A program made the position numbers and the translations under genes. The notes under the pieces were generated by a model. It was not told the origin of the DNA. It ran no database searches and saw only the letters and a list, made by a program, of their open reading frames with translations. DNA of 64,000 bases, from the NCBI RefSeq assembly GCF_024124665.1, contig NZ_JAMXSB010000004.1:372001-436000 (forward strand), in the 5' to 3' direction. This stretch comes from Pleionea sp. CnH1-48. GTDB taxonomy: Bacteria; Pseudomonadota; Gammaproteobacteria; Enterobacterales; Kangiellaceae. This document shows positions 7,872 to 16,812 of the stretch, piece by piece (within the stretch, counting starts at the first letter, position 1; each line of letters begins with the position of its first letter).

Positions 7872-10265
7872 ATGGTTAAACTACTCAGTACTTTTAAATA
7901 TCTGGCATCGATATTTATTATTTTTTTATCGCAAAATGCTTTGTCAGTCACTTTATACCAACATGGTAACTATGGCGGCTACGCCGTTACTCTCACACCT
8001 GGGGATTATGATATACAAGCTCTGCTAGCCAGAGGAATGAGAAACGACGATGTATCGTCAATTAAAATTCCAGATGGTTTTATGGTTATCGCATATCAAC
8101 ACGGCGACTTTAAAGGGTGGGAACTACCACTAAACAAGAATACCCCTTGGGTAGGCAATTCATACAACGACCAATTGTCGTCTATTCGAGTCGTACCCTG
8201 TCTTAAATTTTATGTTGATGCTGGCTATCGAGGAGCTGTTCAACAAGTGTGTTCTTACGGCAAAGGAAACGTTCGTTTTAACAACAATATTTCTTCCATT
8301 AAGGTGCCTAAAGGACACAAAGTTAAAATGTGTGACAATGCGATAGGGCAGCCTGCTTACTGTCGAACCTATTTTGAAGACATTCGTAATGTGGGAAACA
8401 TGGTTAATGATGCCTATACTTCCTACGAATTTTCTCAGTTTAACAAGAATGACTTTACGATGGTGTTTGCTTCCGATCCACAGATAGGTTTCTGCATTTC
8501 TAAAACTTGTCTGGACGGTCCTGGCAGCTCAGAGGTGGCTAACCAATGGCATATTGAGAGTATACGTAGACACCGAGAGTCAGTAGGCACTGATCATTTC
8601 GCTGGTATTGTGATTAATGGCGATATCACTAACATTGGAAACTATAAGCAGTTTAAAAAATACAATTGGCACTGGGAAACCGATAACCGATTTAACATTT
8701 ATCCGGGGCTAGGCAATCACGATTATAAAAACTATGCGCGTGATCGTAAGGGAAGAGCCGCTGAATATCTTGATATTTTTACTGATCGGTTTGGCTCCAT
8801 ACCTACGGAGCACTTCGATCATCGTAGCAATGACTCAATCTTGAACAATCGTCATGATGGAAGTCTCGCATACTCTTTTGAAATCGGAGACTATCACTTT
8901 GTTCAACTCCACCAAAATCCTGCGTATTCTGTAACCATTGATCCTACGCTTTATGAGATGACTACACAAACGTATGGTCGACGACAAAAAGTACATCACT
9001 TTCATATTAATCAATCGTTGAACTGGCTCGATGACAATTTGCTTCAAGCAAAAGGTAAGACTGTCGTCCTAAACATGCATGCATTAATGGCTGGTGACGG
9101 GCTTTATAACGGTCATCCCGACTGGACTCGATTCATTCGAATTTTAGATAAACACCCTCAAGTAAAAATGATCTTTGCCGGGCACTTACATGATTTAATT
9201 GGCAGTGACAGACGAGAATATTATGATAGTGAAGGTACTTATCATCCTCCCAAGTCAATGGATTATAAGATCACACTCCCCAGTGGCAGAAAAGTGCCGG
9301 TTTTCTTTAATGGCTCTGCGATGACGAGTCGTTATTTGTCTGTTCGCTTTTTGCCTAGCAAGGTCGAAATGACCACCATCAACAGCGAAAATCATAATGT
9401 TCAGGTTGTAGGTACTGAAACCCTTGAGTTTGTTAAACCTGAATACGAAAAAGTCGCGATCAAAACCTTGAAGGGTTATTACTTTAGAGCTGAAAATGGT
9501 GGGGGCGCTAATGTTAGAGCAGACAGACTAAGCGCTCGCACTCACGAAAGATTTCAACTGATTCCTCTTCCAAATAATCAAGTGGCTTTTAAAACCTCTG
9601 AGGGGTATTACTTGTCAGCGCGCGATAATGGTAACTTGATGGCGAATGTCAAAGTCATTGGCCCTTGGGAAAAGTTCAAGATTGAAGGCATTGGCAATGG
9701 TCAGGTGGCAATCAAAGTTCATACTGGTCGCTATTTCTCAGCAAGAAGCAATGGTAACGATAATGTTTCGAGCGATGCGACTAAAAATGAGCCGGGTTGG
9801 TATGCTTTGGATATTATGTGTGTTCAACATTGTAACGCGCAGAGTTACAGTGAGCGCGTTTTCCCGCGGGTTAGCATCCGTAACTCGCATAATAAGTATT
9901 TACGCGCAGAAAACGGAGGCGGTGGTAATGTTAAAGCTGACCGCACATCGGCTCGAAGCCACGAAATCTATACCATGGTGTCCTACTTGGATAAGAATGG
10001 ACAGGGTAAAGTTGGCTTTATGACACACAATCGGCATTTCTTAAAAGCCGACCGTAATTCTTATTATCTAGATGCGAGGTCTAAGAATTTAAGTCATTGG
10101 GAGTTCTTTAGAAGAGAGCATCTAGGAGGAAATCGCTATCGTCTTAAAACAGCCCATCACTGGAATGGCCGAAACAGATACGTAGTTGATAGAGGTACGA
10201 ACGTGAAGATTGATGGAACTGACTCTGACGGAGGCATCATTGCTTTCGATATAATTACACGGTAG
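7872..10265 (+). CDS. Secreted beta/gamma-crystallin, calcineurin-like phosphoesterase and fascin/beta-trefoil fusion
   Basis: About 797 residues. The ATG at 7872 gives a good signal peptide (MVKLLSTFKYLASIF then hydrophobic to ALS); ATG 7863 and GTG 7761 are possible but add charged or polar leader. After it come crystallin Greek-key motifs (TLYQHGNYGG, IAYQHGDFKG and a third, FYVDAGYRG). Then follows a calcineurin-like metallophosphoesterase with FASDPQIGF, INGDIT, GNHDY, NMHALM and GHLHD, i.e. the metal-ligating Asp/His/Asn set. The C-terminal 270 residues hold repeated GYYFRAENGG / GYYLSARDNG / GRYFSARSNG / KYLRAENGG units as in fascin-like or ricin-like beta-trefoils. Probably an extracellular phosphoesterase with carbohydrate or surface-binding modules; substrate unknown. 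Monocistronic. Confidence 0.85.
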   Translation: MVKLLSTFKYLASIFIIFLSQNALSVTLYQHGNYGGYAVTLTPGDYDIQALLARGMRNDDVSSIKIPDGFMVIAYQHGDFKGWELPLNKNTPWVGNSYNDQLSSIRVVPCLKFYVDAGYRGAVQQVCSYGKGNVRFNNNISSIKVPKGHKVKMCDNAIGQPAYCRTYFEDIRNVGNMVNDAYTSYEFSQFNKNDFTMVFASDPQIGFCISKTCLDGPGSSEVANQWHIESIRRHRESVGTDHFAGIVINGDITNIGNYKQFKKYNWHWETDNRFNIYPGLGNHDYKNYARDRKGRAAEYLDIFTDRFGSIPTEHFDHRSNDSILNNRHDGSLAYSFEIGDYHFVQLHQNPAYSVTIDPTLYEMTTQTYGRRQKVHHFHINQSLNWLDDNLLQAKGKTVVLNMHALMAGDGLYNGHPDWTRFIRILDKHPQVKMIFAGHLHDLIGSDRREYYDSEGTYHPPKSMDYKITLPSGRKVPVFFNGSAMTSRYLSVRFLPSKVEMTTINSENHNVQVVGTETLEFVKPEYEKVAIKTLKGYYFRAENGGGANVRADRLSARTHERFQLIPLPNNQVAFKTSEGYYLSARDNGNLMANVKVIGPWEKFKIEGIGNGQVAIKVHTGRYFSARSNGNDNVSSDATKNEPGWYALDIMCVQHCNAQSYSERVFPRVSIRNSHNKYLRAENGGGGNVKADRTSARSHEIYTMVSYLDKNGQGKVGFMTHNRHFLKADRNSYYLDARSKNLSHWEFFRREHLGGNRYRLKTAHHWNGRNRYVVDRGTNVKIDGTDSDGGIIAFDIITR

Positions 10266-10276
10266 GTCTTACTGAT

Positions 10277-10307
10277 TAGGAGCAGGGCATCTATAGCTTT
10301 GCTCCTA
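10277..10307 (+). terminator. Weak hairpin after the phosphoesterase gene
   Basis: TAGGAGCA (10277-10284) pairs with TGCTCCTA (10300-10307) across a 15-nt loop, starting 12 nt past the stop codon. There is no T-tract after it, so termination efficiency is doubtful. Confidence 0.4.
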
Positions 10308-10497
10308 GCCATCGTTAAGTAGAGGTACAGGTTTACCCCCGACATTTTTGTATCTTGTTCCTTGGTCTGATTGTTGCCACATCTATACTTAATGTATCTG
10401 ATAATGTAAGTTAACAGAGTTGTTGGGTAATGAGAGCGGAGGCTCTAGGAGGTGAAAGTCGTCAAAGTTGAGAGCAGCAGTAATTATTGGAGCTACG

Positions 10498-11529
10498 ATG
10501 ATGAAAAAGACATTGGTTGGTGGATCTTTGAAGGCCAAAAACTCTGAAATTTCACTCGACTTCGAGAGCTTCTTTAGAAAGTTTCATAGTCTGACAAAGA
10601 AATATCAGATTTTGACTCCTGTCGTCGATTTCTATCTGGAAAAGTTAAATATTAAGGATGCTTTTGAGCATTTAAACAATGGTTATTTAGCCACCGGAGA
10701 GTTTAATCTTCTGGACCTCTACAAAGGCCCATTTATCAAAGATAGAGCTTTCCCCAGCACATTGTTCGTAAAGAACAAAGGCAAAATAGAAAAGAAAAAT
10801 ATCGTAGACGCACCTAGATTGATTGAGGTTGAAGATATTGGTAACGAAAGTTACTCATATTTTGAAGAGCCTCTTTGTTTATTGCATACAAAGGATTGCA
10901 TGGCTTTATATATCAAGAGTGATGTGTTCTTACAGGAGTTTTGGAATAAAAAGCTCAAATATTCTAGTAATAGTGAGCTTCATACCCATTACGTCGACAA
11001 CTCCGATCTGGCTTACTTAAATACACCAAGATTCAATAGCTTTTTACGTGACTTCAAAAAGCTGATGCGAAGTTATGGTGGCACTTTCTCGACGGATCTA
11101 TTGACAGAGTACACCTCTGAATCAGGCATCCTTTTGGGTAATGAAGTGGTTTACTACGAGGATATCGTTGAGCTAATTGACAAATCTCATCAAGTTGTTG
11201 AACTGTCAATTGACACTGATTTTATTATTCCAGAGAAGTATCAGGGAGCGTCCGAGTATCCGGTTGGTAAAAAGCATCAAAACAGAACTGCCACTGATCA
11301 AACACCTTTAAAATGGTCTGAACTAACATCTATTTTAGATGCGCTTCAAACCGCTTCAGGACAAAGTCACGGTATCAAGTCACTAAAGACACTTATAGCA
11401 AAAATGGAACGGGAACCTTTGTTAGTGGATAAGGGCGGGGAGCATATAAGTACTTCATCAATAGATGAGCTTCAGCAGTTGATCAATATCTACGATAAAA
11501 ATCTTCGTCTTAAAGATATGTTGTCCTGA
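10498..11529 (+). CDS. Cytoplasmic protein of unknown function
   Basis: 343 residues from ATG 10498 (or the next codon, also ATG), with GGAG at 10489-10492 five bases upstream; a TTG at 10468 is too far from its nearest Shine-Dalgarno sequence. There is no signal peptide, membrane segment or Cys-rich motif. The protein is rich in Lys, Phe and Tyr in the first half (KKYQILTPVVDFYLEKL, PLCLLHTKDCMALYIKS). A low-complexity linker precedes a helical C-terminal third (ELTSILDALQTASG onward). I do not recognise a family. An Imm-like or effector-like role is possible but unsupported. It is flanked by its own promoter-sized gaps, so probably monocistronic. Confidence 0.7.
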   Translation: MMKKTLVGGSLKAKNSEISLDFESFFRKFHSLTKKYQILTPVVDFYLEKLNIKDAFEHLNNGYLATGEFNLLDLYKGPFIKDRAFPSTLFVKNKGKIEKKNIVDAPRLIEVEDIGNESYSYFEEPLCLLHTKDCMALYIKSDVFLQEFWNKKLKYSSNSELHTHYVDNSDLAYLNTPRFNSFLRDFKKLMRSYGGTFSTDLLTEYTSESGILLGNEVVYYEDIVELIDKSHQVVELSIDTDFIIPEKYQGASEYPVGKKHQNRTATDQTPLKWSELTSILDALQTASGQSHGIKSLKTLIAKMEREPLLVDKGGEHISTSSIDELQQLINIYDKNLRLKDMLS

Positions 11530-11612
11530 TAACTTTTCAACTTAGGCTTAGGGTGTGTGGGTGTTAGAAAAGAATATACGAGAAGAGTTGTTAGGTTAAG
11601 TCATGTATAAAA

Positions 11613-11641
11613 AGGTAAGAAAAAGCCTACCGAAGTAGGCT
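11613..11641 (-). terminator. Rho-independent terminator of the RNA ligase gene
   Basis: Read on the minus strand, a 7-bp stem AGCCTAC/GTAGGCT closed by a TTCG tetraloop (11641 down to 11624) is followed at once by TTTTTCTT. This is a textbook intrinsic terminator beginning 13 bp after the stop codon of the gene ending at 11655. Confidence 0.85.
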
Positions 11642-11654
11642 CATTAAGCACAAA

Positions 11655-12263
11655 TTATCTAGGCCATGGAATACCAAAATCTTTAGTTTTAATCTTTACA
11701 AGACGACCGTCTGGATGATGCCAGACAATGCCTTCCATAGGATGTTCCAAAAAGTATTGGCGTAATCCATCAAAAGTTAAGGGCACCTCAACTACTTGAC
11801 TGCCATGCTTCCATAATTCGTGTTTATCAAGCTGATGAGGATTGCCTTGAATCTTGGGACCTACTAATTCATAAGTTCCGTCTTCGAGACTTTTATCAAA
11901 AGCTTCTTGATGATATTGATCTTCTGGCGCATCGGAATTGACGGGAACCCATCCAGGCCAATGTCCAGTATGAAGGTTGGGTTCTAGTTCGGCTGCTTCC
12001 CACTTATCGGGCGCTGGCTTGTAGTCATCAACGTTAGGAACATATCCATTGCGCTTCTTTCTACGGGCCGCTTCCTTAGTGAGTTTTCGGTCGTAGCGTT
12101 TAAACAGTTGACCGTTTCGAATCCGACAGCTTGTACCATCGAACTTTACAGTGGCAAACCCTTCACCCTGTAAGACCCATTTACTACCTTCAATCACATC
12201 ATCATATACAAGTCTTTCTTTATCATCGTAATTACGTTTATAAAGAGAAGGAGTTTTTTTCAT
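11655..12263 (-). CDS. RNA ligase of the T4 Rnl1-like nucleotidyltransferase superfamily (DUF5565-like)
   Basis: 202 residues. The order of nucleotidyltransferase motifs is clear: motif I KFDGTSCR at 40-47 with the adenylated Lys at 40, a motif III-like segment ELVGPKIQGNPHQL around 130-145, motif IV EGIVW at 177-181 and motif V KIKTK at 190-194. Proteins of this compact type ligate 3'-OH and 5'-phosphate RNA ends with ATP. No polynucleotide kinase, phosphatase or tRNA-cleaving partner is adjacent, so the substrate (tRNA repair, damaged RNA) is open. AGAGGA lies just upstream of the ATG. The gene stands alone, divergent from acnB. Confidence 0.8.
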   Translation of the reverse strand: MKKTPSLYKRNYDDKERLVYDDVIEGSKWVLQGEGFATVKFDGTSCRIRNGQLFKRYDRKLTKEAARRKKRNGYVPNVDDYKPAPDKWEAAELEPNLHTGHWPGWVPVNSDAPEDQYHQEAFDKSLEDGTYELVGPKIQGNPHQLDKHELWKHGSQVVEVPLTFDGLRQYFLEHPMEGIVWHHPDGRLVKIKTKDFGIPWPR

Positions 12264-12688
12264 CTTAAATATCCTCTAAATCAAGAAGTTAAAATTAAGA
12301 CGAATCCGCCAGACCTGCACCAGCTGAGCTGTATCGCTCAACAGGCGCATTATAATCTGGCCAAATAGTAGACTCAAGGTAACCTGTCTTATTCAGCGAT
12401 TCTGTAGTTTCCAAAAAACAAACTGGACCAATTTTGGGTAAGAAAGAAGGGCTTTTGATTATCGGACAGTCTGGAATTCTCTCTAAGAATAATAATTATT
12501 ATCAATAACTTAGTTAATTAACATGAGATTTCTCTAATATATCACGCCAAAAAACGCTCAATATGATTAAGCTTTAATCTAAAAAGCTGTTAAAACAAGG
12601 ATTATTAGTCTAATGATTACTAGATGCGACGAAATCAGATAAAATTAGCTTAACTATTTATGCACATGACGCGCCCAGTGAGGTTTGA
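12264..12688. other. Divergent intergenic region, RNA ligase / aconitase
   Basis: 425 bases between the two divergent starts. No ORF of note. It is very A+T-rich from about 12480 to 12660 and contains the Fur-box-like site annotated separately; a TAAAAT at about 12639-12644 could be a -10 element for acnB. Confidence 0.5.
12485..12503 (+). promoter_or_regulatory. Fur-box-like palindrome upstream of acnB
   Basis: The 19 bases match the E. coli Fur consensus (GATAATGATAATCATTATC) at about 15 positions when aligned by eye and form an imperfect AT-rich palindrome. It lies 185 bp before acnB. Iron control of an aconitase gene is biologically sensible, but AT-rich DNA produces such matches by chance. 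Confidence 0.35.
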
Positions 12689-15508
12689 ATGAGTTTGTAC
12701 CAAGAATACATGGATGAAATCGAGACCAGAAAACAGGATTTAGGATTGAATCCGAAGCCAATTGATAGTGCTGAGTTGTTATCAGAGATTATTACTCAAA
12801 TCAAAGATACTGAACACAAGCACCGCGAAGACTCTTTAAAGTTCTTTATCTATAACACGCTTCCTGGCACCACCAGCGCAGCTGGCGTAAAAGCGGCATT
12901 TCTAAAAGACATCATTCTTGGTGAAGCCGTTGTGGCCGAAATTTCGCCAACCTTTGCTTTTGAGCTGTTGTCTCACATGAAAGGCGGACCTTCTGTTGAG
13001 GTGCTGCTCGATTTAGCCTTAAGCGATGATGCCGCAGTAGCGAAACCCGCCGGTGAAGTACTGAAAACCCAGGTGTTCTTGTACGAAGCCGATACCGAGC
13101 GATTAGAAACTGCGTATAAGGCAGGCAACGAGATTGCGAAGGATATTCTAGAAAGCTATGCCAGAGCCGACTTCTTTACCAAGCTTCCTGATATCGACGA
13201 AACCATTGACGTTGTAACCTATATCGCCGCAGAAGGTGATATCTCTACCGATTTATTGTCACCTGGAAACCAGGCGCACTCGCGTTCTGACCGAGAGCTT
13301 CATGGAAAGTGCATGATTTCTCCTGAAGCTCAGGCAGAAATTCAGGCATTACAAAATCAGCATCCTGACAAAAAAGTGATGCTAATTGCCGAAAAAGGCA
13401 CCATGGGTGTGGGTTCTTCTCGTATGTCCGGTGTGAACAACGTTGCTTTGTGGGCTGGTAAGCAGGCAAGTCCTTATGTTCCTTTTGTTAATATTGCGCC
13501 GGTTGTGGCAGGAACTAATGGTATTTCACCCATCTTTTTAACCACTGTTGGTGTGACGGGCGGTATTGGTCTTGACCTGAAAAACTGGGTGAAGAAGTTA
13601 GATGAGAACGGCAACACAGTATTAGATGCTAACGGCGATCCTGTTTTAGAACAGGCTTACTCTGTTGACACTGGCACAGTGTTAACCATTAACACTAAAG
13701 AGAAGAAACTTTACAAAGGTGATGAAGCGCTTGTTGATGTATCTTCAGCATTCACGCCACAAAAAGTTGAGTTTATGAAAGCCGGTGGTTCTTATGCCAT
13801 TGTCTTTGGTAAAAAATTGCAGAACTTTGCCGCAGCTACGTTAGGCATCGAGCCACCACAGGTTTTTGCTGCTTCTAAAGAAATTTCTCACGAAGGGCAG
13901 GGACTGACTGCGGTAGAAAAAATCTTTAACAAAAACGCTGTCGGCGTAACTTCAAAAGCAGCTTTACATGCTGGCTCTGATGTTCGTGTAAAAGTGAACA
14001 TTGTTGGTTCACAAGACACAACAGGTTTGATGACATCGCAAGAACTTGAGTCTATGGCTGCGACGGTTATTTCTCCAAGTGTTGATGGCGCTTACCAGTC
14101 AGGTTGTCACACCGCTTCGGTATGGGACAAGAAAGCTCAGGTTAACATTCCTAAACTGATGAAGTTTATGAACAAGTTTGGTTTGATCACCGCACGTGAT
14201 CCCAAAGGTGTTTATCACTCAATGACCGATGTGATCCACAAAGTACTCAACGATATTACGGTAGACGATTGGGCGATCATTATTGGTGGTGACTCGCACA
14301 CAAGAATGTCTAAAGGTGTCGCTTTTGGTGCTGACTCCGGTACTGTAGCCTTGGCACTTGCGACAGGTGAAGCGACCATGCCAATCCCTGAGTCGGTTAA
14401 AGTAACCTTTAAAGGCAGCATGAAAAGCCACATGGACTTCCGTGATATTGTTCATGCTACTCAAGCTCAAATGCTAAAACAGTTTGGTGATAACGTCTTC
14501 CAGGGACGTATTATCGAAGTACACATTGGTACCTTGCTTGCTGATCAGGCGTTCACTTTTACTGACTGGACTGCCGAGATGAAAGCGAAAGCATCCATCT
14601 GTATTTCTGAAGATGAAACGCTGATTGAGTCTCTGGAAATTGCCAAAAGCCGCATCCAGATCATGATCAACAAAGGTATGGACAATGAAGCTCAAACTCT
14701 TCAGGGGTTAATCGAGCTGGCTGATAAGAGAATCAGTGAAATCAAAAGCGGAGAAAATCCTGCTCTGGCTCCTGATGACAATGCTAAGTACTTTGCTGAG
14801 CTGGTAGTTGATCTGGATGAAATCAACGAACCTATGATCGCTGATCCCGATGTGAACAATGACGATGTATCCAAACGATACACTCACGACACCATCCGTC
14901 CGATTTCTTACTACCAAGCGACCAAGCAAGTTGATTTAGGTTTTGTTGGTTCCTGTATGGTTCATAAAGGCGACATGAAGATCATTTCTCAGATGCTCAG
15001 AAACATTGAAGAGCAAAATGGAAGTGTAGAGTTCAAAGCGCCTCTCGTTATTGCGCCACCAACTTATAACATTGTTGATGAACTGAAAGCTGAAGGCGAC
15101 TGGGACATTCTTAAGAAGTACTCTGGTTTTGAGTTTGACGATGATAAGCCTAAAGAAGTGGCTCGTACAAAATACGAAAACATTATGTATCTTGAACGTC
15201 CCGGTTGTAATCTGTGTATGGGTAACCAAGAAAAAGCAGAGAAAGGTGACACCGTACTGGCAACTTCTACGCGTCTTTTCCAAGGACGAGTGGTTGAAGA
15301 TACTGATGAGAAAAAAGGTGAGTCATTGTTGGCATCAACCCCTGTTGTTGTTCTTTCAACGATTCTTGGACGTACGCCCAGTATCGAAGAATACAAGAAT
15401 GCTGTTAATGGTATCAATCTGACGGATTTTGCTCCGCCAGTAGAAGAGCTCAGCACCAAGCATAAAGGTGGAGCGGCTGTACCAGTAAAAGTGATTGACG
15501 CTGAGTAG
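12689..15508 (+). CDS. acnB: Aconitate hydratase B (bifunctional aconitase / 2-methylisocitrate dehydratase), long form
   Basis: 939 residues against about 865 in E. coli AcnB. The [4Fe-4S] ligands are in place: Cys473 in YQSGCHTASVW and Cys840/Cys843 in ERPGCNLCMGNQ. Other AcnB marks are the N-terminal HEAT-like domain, HSRSDRELHGKCM, GDSHTRMSKG and PPTYNIVDEL. The enzyme isomerises citrate to isocitrate in the TCA cycle and, as AcnB, can hydrate 2-methylaconitate. The opening (MSLYQEYMDEIETR, PKPIDSAELLSEI, YNTLPGTTSAAGVKA) and inserted segments resemble AcnB of Bacteroidetes more than that of enterobacteria, which suggests lateral transfer; this is from memory of those sequences. Start ATG is preceded by GTGAGGTTTGA. 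Confidence 0.95.
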   Translation: MSLYQEYMDEIETRKQDLGLNPKPIDSAELLSEIITQIKDTEHKHREDSLKFFIYNTLPGTTSAAGVKAAFLKDIILGEAVVAEISPTFAFELLSHMKGGPSVEVLLDLALSDDAAVAKPAGEVLKTQVFLYEADTERLETAYKAGNEIAKDILESYARADFFTKLPDIDETIDVVTYIAAEGDISTDLLSPGNQAHSRSDRELHGKCMISPEAQAEIQALQNQHPDKKVMLIAEKGTMGVGSSRMSGVNNVALWAGKQASPYVPFVNIAPVVAGTNGISPIFLTTVGVTGGIGLDLKNWVKKLDENGNTVLDANGDPVLEQAYSVDTGTVLTINTKEKKLYKGDEALVDVSSAFTPQKVEFMKAGGSYAIVFGKKLQNFAAATLGIEPPQVFAASKEISHEGQGLTAVEKIFNKNAVGVTSKAALHAGSDVRVKVNIVGSQDTTGLMTSQELESMAATVISPSVDGAYQSGCHTASVWDKKAQVNIPKLMKFMNKFGLITARDPKGVYHSMTDVIHKVLNDITVDDWAIIIGGDSHTRMSKGVAFGADSGTVALALATGEATMPIPESVKVTFKGSMKSHMDFRDIVHATQAQMLKQFGDNVFQGRIIEVHIGTLLADQAFTFTDWTAEMKAKASICISEDETLIESLEIAKSRIQIMINKGMDNEAQTLQGLIELADKRISEIKSGENPALAPDDNAKYFAELVVDLDEINEPMIADPDVNNDDVSKRYTHDTIRPISYYQATKQVDLGFVGSCMVHKGDMKIISQMLRNIEEQNGSVEFKAPLVIAPPTYNIVDELKAEGDWDILKKYSGFEFDDDKPKEVARTKYENIMYLERPGCNLCMGNQEKAEKGDTVLATSTRLFQGRVVEDTDEKKGESLLASTPVVVLSTILGRTPSIEEYKNAVNGINLTDFAPPVEELSTKHKGGAAVPVKVIDAE

Positions 15509-15597
15509 GCAAGTTACCGCTAAAACTAGGCAAGCACTTTCATCGATTGCTTGCTATTAACTATTTCTAAAAAGGACTTTGGAACAGTTAGGCAAGT

Positions 15598-15630
15598 AGC
15601 ACCGAGTTGAGTTAATTTCAATTCGGTGCT
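15598..15630. terminator. Strong hairpin between convergent acnB and the LamG regulator gene
   Basis: A 13-bp stem with one G-T pair (15598-15610 with 15618-15630) and a 7-nt loop sits between two convergent genes. A second, shorter inverted repeat (GCAAGCA 15530-15536 / TGCTTGC 15548-15554) lies closer to acnB. Neither has a long T-run; together they probably form the shared termination region. Confidence 0.55.
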
Positions 15631-15672
15631 GCATTTCCTGTTTAAACTGACAAAAAGTAGAACTCGCAAACT

Positions 15673-16812
15673 TTATTTTAAACAACTTCTTTTTATTCCT
15701 TTATTAAAATCTTGTTCGATAGATTCTGGAAGAAGAACATAGTTATAAAGCTTAACTTCGCCAATTAAACCAGAAAACATCGATGAATTTGATGATGAAC
15801 GGCTTCCCAGCCGAAGAGGATTTGGATTAGATATGGAACGACTGCGAAAGCTGGGATCTTTACTAGCTATTTTTTTACCATCAATATAGAACACTAGTCC
15901 TGCGGTATTGTCTCGGTCTATCGTCACGGTAACTAAATGCCAGGAACCATCGGCTACTATTTCATCTATTAACCAGTTTGAACAAGAAGAAAGAGAGCTA
16001 GCGTTATCACAATGCCAATCTCCAACTCTGTCGGCTAATTGAAAGCCAAGGCTCTTTTTATAAACATACAAACTAAATCCTTTAGCGCCTTGCTTTTTAT
16101 TCTCTACTCGATAGTCAACAATGGTAACCATCTTACTAGTGCTGGTTTTTATCCAGGCGCTAATTGAAAAATCTCCTCTACCCAGATCCAACGATTTAAC
16201 GTCATTAATTTCCACATAATCATGAATGCCATCCAAGCAGAATGCTTGAGTCGATACCTTTGGCTTTATCGAAATCTGCGACTCAATCAATGCGGGTTTA
16301 ATGATATTTTGAGAAGATTCATCTTTTTCAATAGCACTGGAGTCTTGGAGAAAATAAAACCAGATGCAGAATGTAATACATGCAACTGACATGACAAATG
16401 TTACTGGGTAGCGGAGTGAAAGCTCCGGTTGGGATGCTTTGATTTCTGGCTGATTCAGGAATAATTCGTAACTATTGGCTTTCTTGTCGGGATCTAAAGA
16501 GATACTTTTAACGTCTTTTTCCTGTAAAAGATATCCTTTTTTATGAATGGTTTTTATGCAGCTTTCATCTTCTGAGTTTTTCCCTAGTAGTTTTCTCAGC
16601 AATGCTATGTTTCGGTTGACTGAACTGTCACTAACCGAGCGGTCTGGCCAGACCTGATTGATTAATTCATCGCGTGTGGTTATTTTTCCAATATTTCTAA
16701 TGAGTACAACAAGTACGGCGATAACAAGTGGCTCAACCTTCTGCTCCCCACTATCTAAGTAGATTTTGTTAAGCTCCATATCAATGAGCTTTCCATTTAT
16801 CTCATATTTCAT
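15673..16812 (-). CDS. CadC/ToxR-like membrane regulator with periplasmic LamG (concanavalin-like) sensor domain
   Basis: 379 residues. Residues 1-97 form an OmpR-type winged helix (TTRDELINQVW, SDSSVNRNIALLRKLLG, IKTIHKKGYLL), as in CadC and ToxR. One membrane segment follows at about 137-155. The periplasmic half (about 190-372) reads as a LamG/pentraxin-type lectin fold: FCLDGIHDYVEI, DFSISAWIKTS, GSWHLVTVTIDRDN, GLVFYIDGKKIAS, LRLGSRSSSN, GLIGEVKLYNYVL. The layout implies a one-component sensor detecting a glycan or other extracytoplasmic ligand and acting directly on DNA. Cysteines near both ends of the sensor domain may pair. The neighbour at 17178 on the same strand is a plausible target. 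No obvious Shine-Dalgarno sequence precedes the ATG. Confidence 0.85.
   Translation of the reverse strand: MKYEINGKLIDMELNKIYLDSGEQKVEPLVIAVLVVLIRNIGKITTRDELINQVWPDRSVSDSSVNRNIALLRKLLGKNSEDESCIKTIHKKGYLLQEKDVKSISLDPDKKANSYELFLNQPEIKASQPELSLRYPVTFVMSVACITFCIWFYFLQDSSAIEKDESSQNIIKPALIESQISIKPKVSTQAFCLDGIHDYVEINDVKSLDLGRGDFSISAWIKTSTSKMVTIVDYRVENKKQGAKGFSLYVYKKSLGFQLADRVGDWHCDNASSLSSCSNWLIDEIVADGSWHLVTVTIDRDNTAGLVFYIDGKKIASKDPSFRSRSISNPNPLRLGSRSSSNSSMFSGLIGEVKLYNYVLLPESIEQDFNKGIKRSCLK

Noticed and set aside
14936-15459. Long antisense ORFs inside acnB
   Set aside because: They are shadows of the strongly conserved acnB frame, with no ribosome sites or recognisable domains.
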